64,000 nt of DNA from Prevotella sp. (GCA_017449495.1 JAFTFO010000014.1:1-64000); one strand, 5' to 3'; shown: positions 18,340-30,217, counted from the stretch's first letter. Numbers and translations: made by a program. Notes: generated by a model not told the origin, from the letters alone.

Positions 18340-19662
18340 TTAGTCTACAGGGATGTCCTTATTCACGTTCTTACAACCTATAAGGGCATAGTAGAACATA
18401 TAAGCCATAGCCAGGAGGTAAACGAAATAGCTTGGCATATAACCGAAGATGTCAGCAAAGAAATTCTGCACGACAGGCAGGACGCCACCACCTACCACCA
18501 TCATCATGAAGATTCCTGAAGCCTGTGCTGTGTACTTTCCAAGCCCCTCGGTAGCAAGGTTGAAGATCGAAGCCCACATCACGGAGGTGAATAGTCCACA
18601 GAGAACTAAGAGCAGTGCACTCAGAGGTACCGTTGTGGAGGTGACTGTTCCTTCAAGAATGGAGATTAACGGCATGCTGACGGTCACAGTCTTTGGAATC
18701 AAGATGGCTGCCAGTATCAAGACCATGCCAGCAAAAGTGGCAATCAACATTAGCTGACGCGATGACACCTTGGCTGCAATGAAACTGGAGCACAAACGTC
18801 CTACAAGCATTAGCAACCAATACATGGCTGCAACGGCTCCACCGATTGTCGCAGCATTTAATATGGCCTCAGGATTTACCCAAGCTCCATTGGCTGTAGT
18901 ATCTGAAAGGTAGAAATTTAAACCACCAGGGATACCCACCTCAACACCTACATAGACGAAGATGGCTATAACGCCTAACAGACAATGACGGAAGGACCAC
19001 GGTGAATGTTCAAACACTGTCTCTGCGGTTACCTTGCCCATTTCAGGATCCTGAATCGGGATAAAGATCAAGGCCACAAATGCTGCTGCAAAGACCGTCA
19101 TGGCAATGTACATCACCAAATTGACATCTGCCATTTGGGTTGATGCTGTCACCGTTCCAATGAGTGCACCTACAAGCATCGGGGTCATTGTTCCTGCAAG
19201 AGAGTTTAGGGTTCCACCAATCATGTTCAGCTGGTTACCACGGTTACCACCACCACCAAGCAAGTTCAACATTGGGTTCACTACTGTATTCAAGATACAG
19301 ACGGAAAAACCGGAGATGAAAGCACCAAAGAGATAAATGCAGAAGCCGGGGATGCCGCCAGAGAAGCCAGAAAGGTATTGGATAAGTACGCCGATAAAGC
19401 CTACAGCGATTCCAATCAGTGCTGTCTTCTTATAGCCAACTTTTGTTAACATCTTTCCTGCGGGAATACCCATGAACAGATAAGCAAAGAAGTTCATGAA
19501 GTTACCCATGATGCCAAGTACGTTGGAGCCGCCAATCTCAGGTTGGTTCTTCCAAATAACTCCGATGGGTGCGCCAAGATTCGTGACGAACGAGATCATG
19601 GCATATAGGAACATCATCGTAATAATGGCGATGATACTTCCGTTAGTCTTTTGATTACTCAT
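18340..19662 (-). CDS. MFS glucose/galactose permease
   Basis: 440 residues, about 12 membrane helices, of the FHS group of the major facilitator superfamily (GluP/FucP-like). Seen: the GKMLTKVGYKKTALIG loop between helices 2 and 3, NTVVNPMLNLLGGGG with NQLNMIGGTLNSLAG, and WASIFNLATEGLGKYTAQASG. It lies between galM and galK in one unit, so galactose/H+ symport at the inner membrane is likely. Confidence 0.88.
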   Translation of the reverse strand: MSNQKTNGSIIAIITMMFLYAMISFVTNLGAPIGVIWKNQPEIGGSNVLGIMGNFMNFFAYLFMGIPAGKMLTKVGYKKTALIGIAVGFIGVLIQYLSGFSGGIPGFCIYLFGAFISGFSVCILNTVVNPMLNLLGGGGNRGNQLNMIGGTLNSLAGTMTPMLVGALIGTVTASTQMADVNLVMYIAMTVFAAAFVALIFIPIQDPEMGKVTAETVFEHSPWSFRHCLLGVIAIFVYVGVEVGIPGGLNFYLSDTTANGAWVNPEAILNAATIGGAVAAMYWLLMLVGRLCSSFIAAKVSSRQLMLIATFAGMVLILAAILIPKTVTVSMPLISILEGTVTSTTVPLSALLLVLCGLFTSVMWASIFNLATEGLGKYTAQASGIFMMMVVGGGVLPVVQNFFADIFGYMPSYFVYLLAMAYMFYYALIGCKNVNKDIPVD

Positions 19663-19703
19663 ATTAAAATTGATGTCTAAATGTTGTTCTTATGTTGGAA
19701 TAG

Positions 19704-20795
19704 TTATTCGACCACGCCGAAACGATAGATGGTCTTGTGCTTGTAGGTCTGACCAGGACGCAGTATGACACTTGGGAAGTACGGGCGATTAGGCGTGTCG
19801 GGGAAATGCTGTGTTTCAAGGCATACGGCAGAACGGAAGGGGAATGTGCATCCGTTAGCACCCTTATAGCCACTGGCATAGTTGGCTGTGTAAAGTTGCA
19901 TACCAGGCTCGGTGGTGTAGCACTCCAGTGTACGTCCGCTCTTTGGATCTGTGATTCTTGCAGCAAAACTCAACTCTCCTTCCTCGTGCTTGTTTAGTAC
20001 ATAGTTGTGGTCAAAACCTTTACCGAACTTAATCTGCTCGTGGTCTGAATTGATATCCTGACCAAAAGTCTTCGGCTTACGGAAATCAAATGGCGTACCT
20101 TCCACCTTCAATATTTCGCCAGTAGGAATGGCGGTCTCGTCAGTAGGTAGGTAGAAGTCGGCGTTGATCTCACAGATTTGATCCTCAATTGTTGGGGTGG
20201 GGTCTGCAGTTCCTGCCAGAGAGAAGAATGCATGATGCGTCAAGTTGACGATTGTCTTCTTGTTTGTTGTTGCCATGTATTCAATAACCAACTCATTGAG
20301 GTCAGTAAAGGTAAACTCTACCGTGACATCGAGCTCTCCAGTATAACCTTCCTCACCGTATGATGAAATACGGTGCAGGGCCAGAGAACGAGGTCCCATC
20401 TGACGGGCATCCCACACCTTTGCATTGAAGCCAACGGCCCCACCATGCAGATGGTTCGGACCATCATTGAGGGCCAACTGATAGTCTTTCCCGTTCAGTG
20501 TGAATTGTCCTTTACAGATACGATTACCCCAACGTCCAATCAGTGTGGAAAGATAAGGCTCGTTACCGCTTGTGAGCTGTTTAATACTGTCGTGACCTTG
20601 AACCACGTTACCTACTTTACCGTCTTTGTCAGGCACCATGATGGCACAGATGGCACCCCCATAATTTGAAATGGCTACTTCAAAACCTTTGCGGTTTCTG
20701 AGAATGTACAAATCGGTTTTCTTACCATTAATTGTGGCCTGAAAGTTCTCGCGCTTTAGACCACATGCATTCGCTGTTTCTGTTGTGCTTGCCAT
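19704..20795 (-). CDS. galM: Aldose 1-epimerase (galactose mutarotase), cytoplasmic
   Basis: 363 residues without a signal peptide. Mutarotase motifs: ISNYGGAICAIMVPDKDG, GRWGNRI, NDGPNHLHGG, NLTHHAFFSLAG with the catalytic His, FDHNYVL and CLETQHFPDTPN with the catalytic Glu region. It converts beta-D-galactose to the alpha form used by GalK. First gene of the galM-permease-galK unit; its promoter is at 20827. It differs from the lipoprotein mutarotase of the ara operon in location. Confidence 0.96.
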   Translation of the reverse strand: MASTTETANACGLKRENFQATINGKKTDLYILRNRKGFEVAISNYGGAICAIMVPDKDGKVGNVVQGHDSIKQLTSGNEPYLSTLIGRWGNRICKGQFTLNGKDYQLALNDGPNHLHGGAVGFNAKVWDARQMGPRSLALHRISSYGEEGYTGELDVTVEFTFTDLNELVIEYMATTNKKTIVNLTHHAFFSLAGTADPTPTIEDQICEINADFYLPTDETAIPTGEILKVEGTPFDFRKPKTFGQDINSDHEQIKFGKGFDHNYVLNKHEEGELSFAARITDPKSGRTLECYTTEPGMQLYTANYASGYKGANGCTFPFRSAVCLETQHFPDTPNRPYFPSVILRPGQTYKHKTIYRFGVVE

Positions 20796-20826
20796 AAAAA
20801 TATGTCTTTAGTTACTATATTTTTTG

Positions 20827-20834
20827 CAAAGTAA
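20827..20834 (-). promoter_or_regulatory. -7 box of the gal unit
   Basis: TTACTTTG on the minus strand, about 30 nt before the galM start; the -33 part is poor (TTCG about 20 nt upstream). No clear operator palindrome was seen. Confidence 0.5.
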
Positions 20835-20898
20835 CAGAAAAAAAAGCAAATGAACGAATGAAACGCCCAAAAAAATGTTTCTGATGTATTAAAAAACT

Positions 20899-22212
20899 CT
20901 AAATGCAGTTTTTCAGGAAGTCTGCTACAATATAACTGCTACCTCCAATGAACACAAAATCGTCATCTTTGGCAATACACATGATGTCATCATATGCGCT
21001 GGCTACATTGGGGTAACTCTTCCCTTGGAGTCCCATTTGTTGGGCATAAAGACTTAAAATGCTTTCAGAAACAGACCGTTTCGTACTGGCTTTAGTGAAG
21101 TAATAGGTGGCGTTCTTGGGCAACAGAGCCATAACTCCCTCAATGTCCTTATCGTCGACCATGCCGAAAAGAATATGCATCTGATCACATACGACGCTAC
21201 CTAACTGTTTACTTAGATACTGCCAGCCGGGGAGGTTGTGTCCTGTATCGCAAACAGTCTTGGGTTTCTCTCTTACCGTCTGCCAACGACCTTGTAACCC
21301 TGTCAGTTTACATATATTTTTGAAACCCTCTTTTACTTCTTTGTTCTGACATTCAGACTTGGAATCACAGTTGATAGGATGCATATAGCCGAGTTTTTCC
21401 AGTTGTCTGACTGCGCAGAGTATCGTATTAGTGTTCTTGACTTGATATGAACCTGCCAATTCTCCTTCTAAGATGCCGAAATGCTCTGTCTGATAGGTAA
21501 AGCCCTTGTTTGAGGGTGAACAGTCTAACACTTCTGGCTTGTCTTCTGCATAGACGATGGGCGCATGAGCCTCTGTCGCCATAGTTTCAAAGACCGTTCG
21601 TGTTTCAGGAGTTGTCTCACCGATGACAACGGGAATGCCAGGCTTGATGATACCTGCTTTCTCAAATGCGATTTGTTCGAGTGAGGACCCTAAGAACTGT
21701 GTGTGGTCCATCCCGATGTTTGTGATGACTGATAGAATAGGTGTGATAATGTTTGTGCAGTCGAGTCTGCCTCCCAGGCCCACTTCAATGACAGCAATGT
21801 CCACCTTCATCTCTGCAAAATACTTGAAGGCCATGGCTGTGGTCACCTCAAAAAACGTGGGCTGAATGGATTCGATATATGATTTCTCTTTCTCAACAAA
21901 GTTGATGACATATTCTTCTGGTATCGGCAGTCCGTTGATACGGATGCGTTCACTGAAGTCTACGAGATGGGGGGAAGTATAGAGTCCCACCCTGTAACCA
22001 CACATCTGGAGTATGGCAGAGAGCGTGTGTGAGCAGGAGCCTTTGCCGTTCGTACCTGCCACGTGGATGGCCAGAAACTTCTTGTGGGGCTGCCCGAAAT
22101 GCTTATCCAGCGCCAGTGAGTTGTCAAGTCCCTCCTTATAGCCACTTGCACCTTGCCGCTCAAACATTGGCATGGCGTTGAATAAGTATTCACACGTCTC
22201 TTGATAGGTCAT
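20899..22212 (-). CDS. folC: Folylpolyglutamate/dihydrofolate synthase
   Basis: 437 residues, Mur ligase family. It adds glutamate to dihydropteroate and to reduced folates. Seen: HVAGTNGKGSCSHTLSAIL (P-loop), TSPHLVDFSERIRING, EVGLGGRLDCTNI, TNIGMDHTQFLG and the C-terminal CDTGHNLPGW with GMVDDKDIEGVMALLP. It follows dnaJ at 13 bp on the same strand, a pairing with no obvious functional link. Confidence 0.95.
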   Translation of the reverse strand: MTYQETCEYLFNAMPMFERQGASGYKEGLDNSLALDKHFGQPHKKFLAIHVAGTNGKGSCSHTLSAILQMCGYRVGLYTSPHLVDFSERIRINGLPIPEEYVINFVEKEKSYIESIQPTFFEVTTAMAFKYFAEMKVDIAVIEVGLGGRLDCTNIITPILSVITNIGMDHTQFLGSSLEQIAFEKAGIIKPGIPVVIGETTPETRTVFETMATEAHAPIVYAEDKPEVLDCSPSNKGFTYQTEHFGILEGELAGSYQVKNTNTILCAVRQLEKLGYMHPINCDSKSECQNKEVKEGFKNICKLTGLQGRWQTVREKPKTVCDTGHNLPGWQYLSKQLGSVVCDQMHILFGMVDDKDIEGVMALLPKNATYYFTKASTKRSVSESILSLYAQQMGLQGKSYPNVASAYDDIMCIAKDDDFVFIGGSSYIVADFLKNCI

Positions 22213-22225
22213 GCTGATTTAATAT

Positions 22226-23383
22226 TTAACTGAAATAGTTCTTGAATTTCTGGAAGATAGAGTCCTTTGTTTGTTTGTCGCCCTTGAAGTTATCACTGTC
22301 ACGGAATGACTCAACGGCCAGCTTTTCCTCACGGCTAAGCGTTCTGGGTACATAGACGCTAATGTTTACCACAAGGTCACCTTTACCATTGCCATAGCCT
22401 TGCACAGCAGGAAGGCCTTTGCCCCTTAGACGGAGTGTCTTGCCGGGCTGGGTGCCATTTTCTAATTTTACTCTTAGTTTTGATCCTTCAATGGTAGGAA
22501 TCTCTACTTCACCGCCTAAGGCTGCTGTAGGGAAGTCGAGCAATAGGTTGTAAATCAGGTCATTTCCGTCGCGGATGAAAGTGTCGTTATCTTCTTCTTC
22601 AATAAATACCTGAATGTCACCGTTGATACCATTATGCTTACCAGCGTTTCCCTTACCAGGCACGTTGACAACCATACCCTCTGCCACACCAGCTGGAATG
22701 TTGATTTCAACAACCTCTTCGCCTTTCTCAATACCTGAGCCACCGCAGTGCTTACATTTGTTCTTGATCACCTGTCCTTCACCATTACATGTAGGACAGA
22801 CACTCTGCTGTTGCATCATACCGAAGATGCTCTGAGTGGTGTGGGTGATGACTCCTTGTCCATGACATGTCGGACAGGTCTCCTTTCCACTGCCTGCTTC
22901 AGCTCCGGAGCCGCTGCAATGAGGGCAGGGAATGTCTTTGCGTACCTTGAATTTCTTCGTTACACCTTTATTGATTTCTTCCAGCGAGAGTTTTACTTTC
23001 AGCCGCAGGTCGCTACCGCGATGTTGCTGGGGACGACGTGTGCCACCTCCAAAACCTCCAAAGCCATGACCTCCAAAGATGTCGCCGAACATAGAGAATA
23101 TATCATCCATGTTCATCGATGCTCCGCCGAATCCGCTAAAGTCGAATCCACCTGCTCCAGGCCCAGCAAATCCAAACTGATCGTATTGCTGGCGGGTCTT
23201 AGGATCATGTAATACATTGTACGCCTCAGCGGCCTCCTTAAACTTTTCTTCAGCTTCCTTATCACCCGGATTGCGGTCTGGGTGATATTTGATGGCTATT
23301 TTGCGGTATGCCTTCTTAATCTCGTCTTCCGAGGCGGTCTTCTCGACCCCAAGCACCTCGTAGTAGTCTCTTTTTTGTGCCAT
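22226..23383 (-). CDS. dnaJ: Chaperone DnaJ
   Basis: 385 residues, full type I Hsp40. The J domain (residues 5-70) has the HPD triad in [17 protein letters not shown]; a Gly/Phe-rich stretch ([18 protein letters not shown]) follows; four CxxCxGxG zinc repeats ([32 protein letters not shown]) and the substrate-binding C-terminal domains complete it. It stimulates the DnaK ATPase. grpE ends 4 bp upstream; dnaK is not in the window. Confidence 0.98.
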   Translation of the reverse strand: MAQKRDYYEVLGVEKTASEDEIKKAYRKIAIKYHPDRNPGDKEAEEKFKEAAEAYNVLHDPKTRQQYDQFGFAGPGAGGFDFSGFGGASMNMDDIFSMFGDIFGGHGFGGFGGGTRRPQQHRGSDLRLKVKLSLEEINKGVTKKFKVRKDIPCPHCSGSGAEAGSGKETCPTCHGQGVITHTTQSIFGMMQQQSVCPTCNGEGQVIKNKCKHCGGSGIEKGEEVVEINIPAGVAEGMVVNVPGKGNAGKHNGINGDIQVFIEEEDNDTFIRDGNDLIYNLLLDFPTAALGGEVEIPTIEGSKLRVKLENGTQPGKTLRLRGKGLPAVQGYGNGKGDLVVNISVYVPRTLSREEKLAVESFRDSDNFKGDKQTKDSIFQKFKNYFS

Positions 23384-23387
23384 GAAA

Positions 23388-23975
23388 TTATTGTCCTACG
23401 GCCACTTTTGCGTGGCGGATTACTTTATCATTTAGCTTGTATCCCTGTTGCAGACAGTCAATGACTTTGCCTTTCTTGTCGTCACCCATGCCAGGCACCA
23501 TGGCTACAGCTTCATGTACGTCTGTGTCAAAGTCGGCATTCTCTGTGTCAATCTTGCTGACACCCTGTGCTTCAAGAACCTTCATGAACTTCTGATGAAT
23601 CAGCGTCATACCCTCACGAAGCACGTCAGGGTCATCTGTCTTTGCACCGTTCTCAATAGCACGCTCCATGTCATCAAGAATAGGCAGAATGGCTGTGATG
23701 AACTTCTCACCACCATTCAGAATCAGTTCTGCGCGCTCCTTCAGCGTGCGTTTGCGATAGTTCTCAAATTCAGCTACCTTGTAGAGTATCTGGTTCTTCA
23801 GTTTGGCGATCTCATCCTGTGCCTTCTCCAATGGATCCTTTTCTTCGGCTTCCTCGGAAGGCTCTTCACTAGTCACCTCATCGCTTTTCACTTCTTCTGC
23901 CTCTTTGTCAGTTTCTTCGACAGGCTGGTCGTTCAACATCTCCTCGTCCTCGATTTTAATATCTTTTTCTGTCAT
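23388..23975 (-). CDS. grpE: Nucleotide exchange factor GrpE
   Basis: 195 residues: an acidic, Glu-rich and disordered N-terminus (1-50), a long coiled coil ([27 protein letters not shown], cut here only in description), and the C-terminal beta domain with the family pattern [18 protein letters not shown] and [19 protein letters not shown]. It releases ADP from DnaK. dnaJ follows after 4 bp and the two are surely co-transcribed. Confidence 0.97.
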   Translation of the reverse strand: MTEKDIKIEDEEMLNDQPVEETDKEAEEVKSDEVTSEEPSEEAEEKDPLEKAQDEIAKLKNQILYKVAEFENYRKRTLKERAELILNGGEKFITAILPILDDMERAIENGAKTDDPDVLREGMTLIHQKFMKVLEAQGVSKIDTENADFDTDVHEAVAMVPGMGDDKKGKVIDCLQQGYKLNDKVIRHAKVAVGQ

Positions 23976-24025
23976 AATTGCTTTGTTTTAATGTTTCTGC
24001 AAGTCCCTCTGCAAATACCGTGCCA

Positions 24026-25642
<1,617 letters not shown>

Positions 25643-25675
25643 TTAACTTTTATACCTTTTTATAATAATGGGCTG

Positions 25676-25707
25676 CAAAGTTACGAATAATTTCCGAAAC
25701 AGCCAAA
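25676..25707 (-). promoter_or_regulatory. Promoter of the ABC-F gene
   Basis: TTTG (25704-25707), exactly 20 nt, then TAACTTTG (25676-25683) on the minus strand. A full match to the Bacteroidota consensus, 36 nt before the ATG. It may also serve grpE-dnaJ-folC by read-through. Confidence 0.8.
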
Positions 25708-25721
25708 TTTTCTTGTGAAAT

Positions 25722-26792
25722 CTATAACAATCCTTTAGTTGAAGGCAGTTCGTAGTGGTAGATATCTCTTCTGACAGCCATCTTCAGCGAACGTGCTAAG
25801 GCCTTGAAGATTCCCTCAATCTTATGGTGTTCGTTCTCACCTTCTGCCTTGATGTTCAAGTTCATCTTCGCAGCATCGCTAAGCGATTTGAAGAAATGTA
25901 AGAACATTTCGGTAGGCATCTCTCCAATCTTCTCTCGTTTGAATGACGCATTCCATACGAGCCAAGGACGACCACCGAAATCGAGTGCGACACTACACAG
26001 ACAGTCATCCATAGGCAGACAATAGCCATAGCGCTCGATACCACGCTTGTCGCCTAAGGCTGTGAGAATACATTCTCCCAAGGCGATGGCTGTATCTTCG
26101 ATGGTATGGTGCTCATCCACTTCAAGGTCGCCCTTAGTGTGGATAGTGAGATCCATCATGCCATGTTTGCCAATCTGCTCCAGCATGTGGTCAAAGAAGC
26201 CCAATCCTGTCTGGATGTCGCAATGGCCTGTGCCGTCCAGATTCACTTTTATTGAGATGTCTGTCTCTTTTGTCTTCCGGCTGACCTCGGCGATTCGCTC
26301 GCCAGCAAAAAGGATTTCTGCTATCTTGTTCCATGACATACCTTCGTCGCTTAGTATCAGTGATTTGCAGCCGATGTTTCGAGCAAAGCTTCTGTCGGTC
26401 TCACGATCACCTATGACATATGAGTTGGTGATGTCATAGGTAGGATTGTTTATGTATTTCTCAACCATACCAGTACCTGGCTTTCGTGTAGGAGCATTGT
26501 CTTCGGGAAAGTGCGGGTCTATGAGTATTTCGTCAAAAGTGATGCCTTCACCCTCGAGTGTCTGGAGAATGAAATTCTGTACGGGCCAGAATGTATCCTC
26601 TGGAAAAGCATCTGTGCCTAATCCGTCCTGGTTACTCACCATGACAAACTCGAAGTCGAGCTTTTCACGAATAAAAGTCAGATTACGAAACACGCCAGGG
26701 ACGAACTTCAATTTCTCGAAAGCATCTATCTGCTCGTCGGCGGGCTCCTCGATGAGTGTGCCGTCTCGGTCGATGAAGAGAACTCTTTTCAT
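25722..26792 (-). CDS. hisB: Bifunctional histidinol-phosphatase / imidazoleglycerol-phosphate dehydratase
   Basis: 356 residues. The N-terminal HAD phosphatase ([34 protein letters not shown]) covers residues 1-165. The C-terminal dehydratase has the metal-binding motifs [42 protein letters not shown] and [18 protein letters not shown]. It carries out steps 6 and 8 of histidine synthesis in the cytoplasm. It overlaps the upstream membrane-protein gene by 4 bp (ATGA), which suggests translational coupling. No other his gene is near. Confidence 0.96.
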   Translation of the reverse strand: MKRVLFIDRDGTLIEEPADEQIDAFEKLKFVPGVFRNLTFIREKLDFEFVMVSNQDGLGTDAFPEDTFWPVQNFILQTLEGEGITFDEILIDPHFPEDNAPTRKPGTGMVEKYINNPTYDITNSYVIGDRETDRSFARNIGCKSLILSDEGMSWNKIAEILFAGERIAEVSRKTKETDISIKVNLDGTGHCDIQTGLGFFDHMLEQIGKHGMMDLTIHTKGDLEVDEHHTIEDTAIALGECILTALGDKRGIERYGYCLPMDDCLCSVALDFGGRPWLVWNASFKREKIGEMPTEMFLHFFKSLSDAAKMNLNIKAEGENEHHKIEGIFKALARSLKMAVRRDIYHYELPSTKGLL

Positions 26793-27664
26793 AATGCAGA
26801 ATTGTTAAATTTATTCTTCTCCTGCTCATGGGCTTCGATAGAACCATACATATAGTAAAGAGGGAACAGGCAGGAAAGCATGACATAGGCTTGGATAAAT
26901 CCGATAAGTAGGAATACCAGTGCTGAAAGCCAGCCGATATAGGATGGCAGATTGTATGGATCGCCATACAAGAATCCTTTGTTGGCCTCACTGCCTGCCA
27001 TGGATAGTATGATGGCGGGGAGTGATGTAAAGACGTAGAACACCCATCCGATGAGGGTCGTCATGAAGACTACGAGGAAGATAAATCCCCAACGGCGCAT
27101 CCCTTTGCCGTAGCATCCGAAGAGGTTGCTCCAGTATCCTGTGCCGTCGGTTAGTATATAGCGTAGGTTGGTGTAGGTCAGTGGCAGAATGAATACGAAA
27201 ACTGTCAATGCTATCACCACGATAGTCGCCAAGGCAGTATATGTAGAGAGATAATTAATGAGCGTAACACTCACGACGGCGATGAGACAACTGATAATGA
27301 GACTGATGGCGATCATGCAGAGCCAGGCCTTCAGCGTACGGGTGAAAACATGTGTGTCAAAGCTATACCAGTGGGCAGCCCAACTGATGGTCCCTGACTC
27401 TTGATGTTGTTTCAGCACCGAGAAGCCATAGGATGTGAAGAGGGCATCAATGATGATCGTCAAAGGCAGGGCAATAAGTGCCAGTTGCGGGCGGAGGATC
27501 ATCATCGTACCTCCAATGCTGACTAAGGCAGCAAAGACAAGGGCTGCCAGCCATGATGCGCGGAAGATGCGCTTGAAATTTGACATGTACAGACGGTATC
27601 CGGCACTGATACAGGCACGGCTGCTACGGTCTTTTAAAAGGAGGTCATCCTTATCTTTTTCCAT
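26789..27664 (-). CDS. Multi-pass membrane protein of unknown function
   Basis: 291 residues with about six hydrophobic segments (for example [84 protein letters not shown]) and a charged N-terminus. I do not recognise a family with confidence; it resembles other Bacteroidales integral membrane proteins without a known role. It overlaps hisB by 4 bp and is divergent from the oxidoreductase gene at 27810. Confidence 0.75.
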   Translation of the reverse strand: MEKDKDDLLLKDRSSRACISAGYRLYMSNFKRIFRASWLAALVFAALVSIGGTMMILRPQLALIALPLTIIIDALFTSYGFSVLKQHQESGTISWAAHWYSFDTHVFTRTLKAWLCMIAISLIISCLIAVVSVTLINYLSTYTALATIVVIALTVFVFILPLTYTNLRYILTDGTGYWSNLFGCYGKGMRRWGFIFLVVFMTTLIGWVFYVFTSLPAIILSMAGSEANKGFLYGDPYNLPSYIGWLSALVFLLIGFIQAYVMLSCLFPLYYMYGSIEAHEQEKNKFNNSAL

Positions 27665-27686
27665 CTTGTTTGCTGTTTTTTGTGTG

Positions 27687-27694
27687 CAAAGTTA
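27687..27694 (-). promoter_or_regulatory. -7 box of the membrane protein-hisB unit
   Basis: TAACTTTG on the minus strand, 22 nt before the ATG. No good -33 element at the right distance; the place it should take is filled by GTGAAAA repeats (27706-27731). Confidence 0.5.
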
Positions 27695-27705
27695 CTAAAA
27701 AAAGT

Positions 27706-27731
27706 GAAGAGTGAAAAGTGAAAAGTGAAAA
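27706..27731. repeat. Short tandem repeat (GTGAAAA)n between divergent promoters
   Basis: Four imperfect 7-bp units, GTGAAGA then GTGAAAA, lie upstream of both divergent promoters. The copy number of such a repeat could vary. Confidence 0.6.
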
Positions 27732-27744
27732 ATTTGCCTCCGCC

Positions 27745-27775
27745 TTGGTAATTTTCAATTATATTATTATCTTTG
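27745..27775 (+). promoter_or_regulatory. Promoter of the oxidoreductase group
   Basis: TTG (27745-27747), 20 nt, TATCTTTG (27768-27775) followed by CACCC. The ATG is at 27810. Confidence 0.75.
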
Positions 27776-27809
27776 CACCCTGATAGTGTAAGAAAATGGT
27801 AACGTACAC

Positions 27810-28802
27810 ATGAAGATTATTCAGTGGGGATTCATCGGTTGTGGCGAGGTGACAGAGCGTAAAAGCGGTCCAGCCTTCAGCGAAGTTGAGGGTTCCAGCG
27901 TAGTGGCAGTGATGAGCCGCACAGAGAAGCACGCCCGTACCTATGCCGTAGCCCATGGCATTAAGAAATGGTATACTGATGCCCAGGAACTTATCGATGA
28001 TCCTGACGTGAATGCTGTCTATGTGGCTACCCCTCCCTCGAGCCATGCCACTTATGCCATTATGGCTATGAAGGCAGGCAAGCCTGTCTATGTGGAGAAG
28101 CCGCTGGCAGCGAGCTACGATGACTGTGCTCGCATCAACCGTATATCCGAACAGACTGGCATTCCCTGTTTTGTGGCCTATTATCGTCGTTATCTGCCTT
28201 ACTTCCAAAAGGTGAAGGAGATAGTCAAAAGTGGCAGGATAGGGCAGGTGCTCAACGTGCAGATACGCTATACAGAACCGTTGCGTACCGCCGATGCTGA
28301 TGCCATTAAGAATGGTTCTCCTCTGCCGTGGCGCTTACAGCCAGAGATAGCAGGAGGCGGCTATTTCTATGATATGGCACCTCACCAGCTCGACTTGTTG
28401 CAAGACATGTTCGGTGTTATTCTCGAAGCGCGTGGCATCAGGGCCAATCGTGGCGGTTACTACGATGCTGAGGACTCTGTAAGTGCTTGCTTCCGTTTTG
28501 AGAACGGTCTGCCGGGCAGTGGCTCTTGGTGTTATGTGGCACATGAGAGTGCCCGAGAGGACTGTATTGAAATTATCGGAACAGAGGGACAGGTCAGTTT
28601 TTCAATATTTGACTACAATCCCATCCGTTTGCAGACCAGCGACGGTGATGAGGATATCATGGTTCCTAATCCCCCGTACGTACAGTATCCATTGATTAAG
28701 AACGTGATTGAGCACCTGCAGGGTTTGTCCGTATGTACCTGTACCAGTGTCTCTGCCACACCCGTGAACTGGGTAATGGACAGAATTCTCGGGAAGTTCT
28801 GA
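27810..28802 (+). CDS. Gfo/Idh/MocA family oxidoreductase
   Basis: 330 residues. The N-terminal Rossmann domain (IIQWGFIGCGEVTERK, then VYVATPPSSHATYAI) holds the conserved Lys in VYVEKPLAASYDD; the C-terminal alpha/beta domain has GGGYFYDMAPHQLDLLQDMFG with the usual Asp and His. Such enzymes oxidise or reduce sugars or related polyols with NAD(P). The substrate cannot be told. A murein-related DUF1460 gene and a DUF1232 gene follow in the same direction. Confidence 0.92.
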   Translation: MKIIQWGFIGCGEVTERKSGPAFSEVEGSSVVAVMSRTEKHARTYAVAHGIKKWYTDAQELIDDPDVNAVYVATPPSSHATYAIMAMKAGKPVYVEKPLAASYDDCARINRISEQTGIPCFVAYYRRYLPYFQKVKEIVKSGRIGQVLNVQIRYTEPLRTADADAIKNGSPLPWRLQPEIAGGGYFYDMAPHQLDLLQDMFGVILEARGIRANRGGYYDAEDSVSACFRFENGLPGSGSWCYVAHESAREDCIEIIGTEGQVSFSIFDYNPIRLQTSDGDEDIMVPNPPYVQYPLIKNVIEHLQGLSVCTCTSVSATPVNWVMDRILGKF

Positions 28803-28823
28803 TTTAGTTAAGTGGAAAGAGAA

Positions 28824-29690
28824 ATGAGAAAGTATGTGATGACATTGGTGAGTGTGTGCTTTGGGATAACGATGGTGGCACAGGGCAGGAACATGCGGCC
28901 TGTCTACCATAAGGCTGACAGCGTCACCATCTGTCGTCTGCTCAGTGAGGTGCGTCGCCAGCCTGCTGATATGAGTATTCCTCTTTTTTTTGCCCGCCAG
29001 TTCTTAGGTGTGCCGTATGTTGCCCATACCCTTGAGTCAGAAGGTGACGAACGGCTTGTGGTTAACACCCGGCAGCTGGACTGTACGACACTGATAGAGA
29101 CTGTCACAGCCCTTACTCGGTGTGTCTATAGTCAGCAATATACTTGGCAAGCCTATTTGAAAGCCCTCACAGCTATGCGATACCGCCAGGGCATCATCGA
29201 TCGTTATACCAGCCGTATTCACTATTTCACCGAGTGGATCACAGAGAACTCTAATCGAGGCCTTGTGACAGAGATACAGCAGCCTAATCCGCCGTTTACG
29301 GCTGTTCAGACGGTGAATGTCAACTATATGAGTCAGCATCCAGGTAGTTATCAGGCGTTGCGGCGCCATCCTGAATATGTTAGCGAGATAAGGCGCATGG
29401 AGCAGAGCGTATCCGGTCAGAAGTTCCGATTTATCCCTAAAGCGAGGGTAGGGCGGAGCGCAGAGTTGCGCAAGGTTGTGCGCGATGGTGATATCATCGC
29501 CATCACCTGCAAGAAGGCCGGGCTCGATATCGCTCACTTAGGACTGGCTGTCTGGAAGAATGGCAACCTGCATCTGCTTAACGCCTCCCAACTGCATAAG
29601 CAGGTGGTTGAGGAGCCAATGACACTCTGGCAGTATCTGCAGAAGCATCCCTCTCACACAGGTATCAGAATCATCAGAATCAACAAATAA
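28824..29690 (+). CDS. DUF1460 secreted amidase-like protein
   Basis: About 288 residues from the ATG at 28824; a GTG four codons earlier is possible. The signal peptide is MRKYVMTLVSVCFGITMVAQG. The body fits DUF1460, a papain-like/NlpC-related fold found in N-acetylmuramoyl-L-alanine amidase-like proteins: the catalytic Cys lies in RQLDCTTLIETVTAL and the His in LDIAHLGLAVW, with a following LLNASQLHKQV. A role in cutting or recycling peptidoglycan in the periplasm is inferred. It lies 21 bp after the oxidoreductase. Confidence 0.85.
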   Translation: MRKYVMTLVSVCFGITMVAQGRNMRPVYHKADSVTICRLLSEVRRQPADMSIPLFFARQFLGVPYVAHTLESEGDERLVVNTRQLDCTTLIETVTALTRCVYSQQYTWQAYLKALTAMRYRQGIIDRYTSRIHYFTEWITENSNRGLVTEIQQPNPPFTAVQTVNVNYMSQHPGSYQALRRHPEYVSEIRRMEQSVSGQKFRFIPKARVGRSAELRKVVRDGDIIAITCKKAGLDIAHLGLAVWKNGNLHLLNASQLHKQVVEEPMTLWQYLQKHPSHTGIRIIRINK

Positions 29691-29704
29691 ATACTAAATT
29701 GGAT

Positions 29705-30103
29705 ATGAAAATGGAATTACCCGATTTTATGAGTTATGCCAACAAATTCTCTCAGAAGGATTTTGTGGAGAAAATTGCCCGCATTGCTAAGCGTGCCGGT
29801 TCGAAACTTGTCTATGCAGCCCTCATCCTGTACTATACGCTTCAAAGTGACAAGGTGAGCAAGGCCGACAAAGCCATCATCATTGGTGCCTTAGGCTATA
29901 TGATCAGTCCGCTCGACGTGATCCCCGATGCCATACCTATTGCTGGATTGACGGATGATTTGGCCGTGCTGCTCTATGTGCTGAAGAAGGTGTGGACGGG
30001 CATCGATCCTGAGATTATTTCGCAGGCGAAGGAGAAGCTGACAAAGTGGTTTGACGAAGAGGAAATCGACGAGATTCAACATCTCTTCGATGAAGAAGGA
30101 TAA
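29705..30103 (+). CDS. DUF1232 (YkvA-like) small membrane protein
   Basis: About 132 residues from the ATG at 29705. The DUF1232 core is clear: KADKAIIIGALGYMISPLDVIPD followed by AIPIAGLTDDLAVLLYVL. A hydrophobic segment precedes it and the C-terminus is acidic. The function of the family is not known. It ends a three-gene unit with an intrinsic terminator 8 nt after the stop. Confidence 0.85.
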   Translation: MKMELPDFMSYANKFSQKDFVEKIARIAKRAGSKLVYAALILYYTLQSDKVSKADKAIIIGALGYMISPLDVIPDAIPIAGLTDDLAVLLYVLKKVWTGIDPEIISQAKEKLTKWFDEEEIDEIQHLFDEEG

Positions 30104-30112
30104 AACGAATAA

Positions 30113-30141
30113 CCCCCGCTAATCAGCGGGGGCTTCTTTTC
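30113..30141 (+). terminator. Intrinsic terminator after the DUF1232 gene
   Basis: GC-rich 8-bp stem (30113-30120 with 30125-30132), 4-nt loop, then CTTCTTTTCTTT. Confidence 0.9.
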
Positions 30142-30145
30142 TTTG

Positions 30146-30217
30146 AGGTGCCTGGCGGACTCGAACCGCCGTAGACGGTTTTGCAGACCGTTGACTAAGC
30201 CACTCATCCAAGGCACC
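30146..30217 (-). tRNA. tRNA-Cys (GCA)
   Basis: The minus strand gives a full cloverleaf: a 7-bp acceptor stem (GGTGCCT with AGGCACC), anticodon loop CTGCAAA with anticodon GCA, and a T arm with GGTTCGAGTCC. CCA is not coded. It has a consensus promoter at 30293-30324. Confidence 0.95.
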
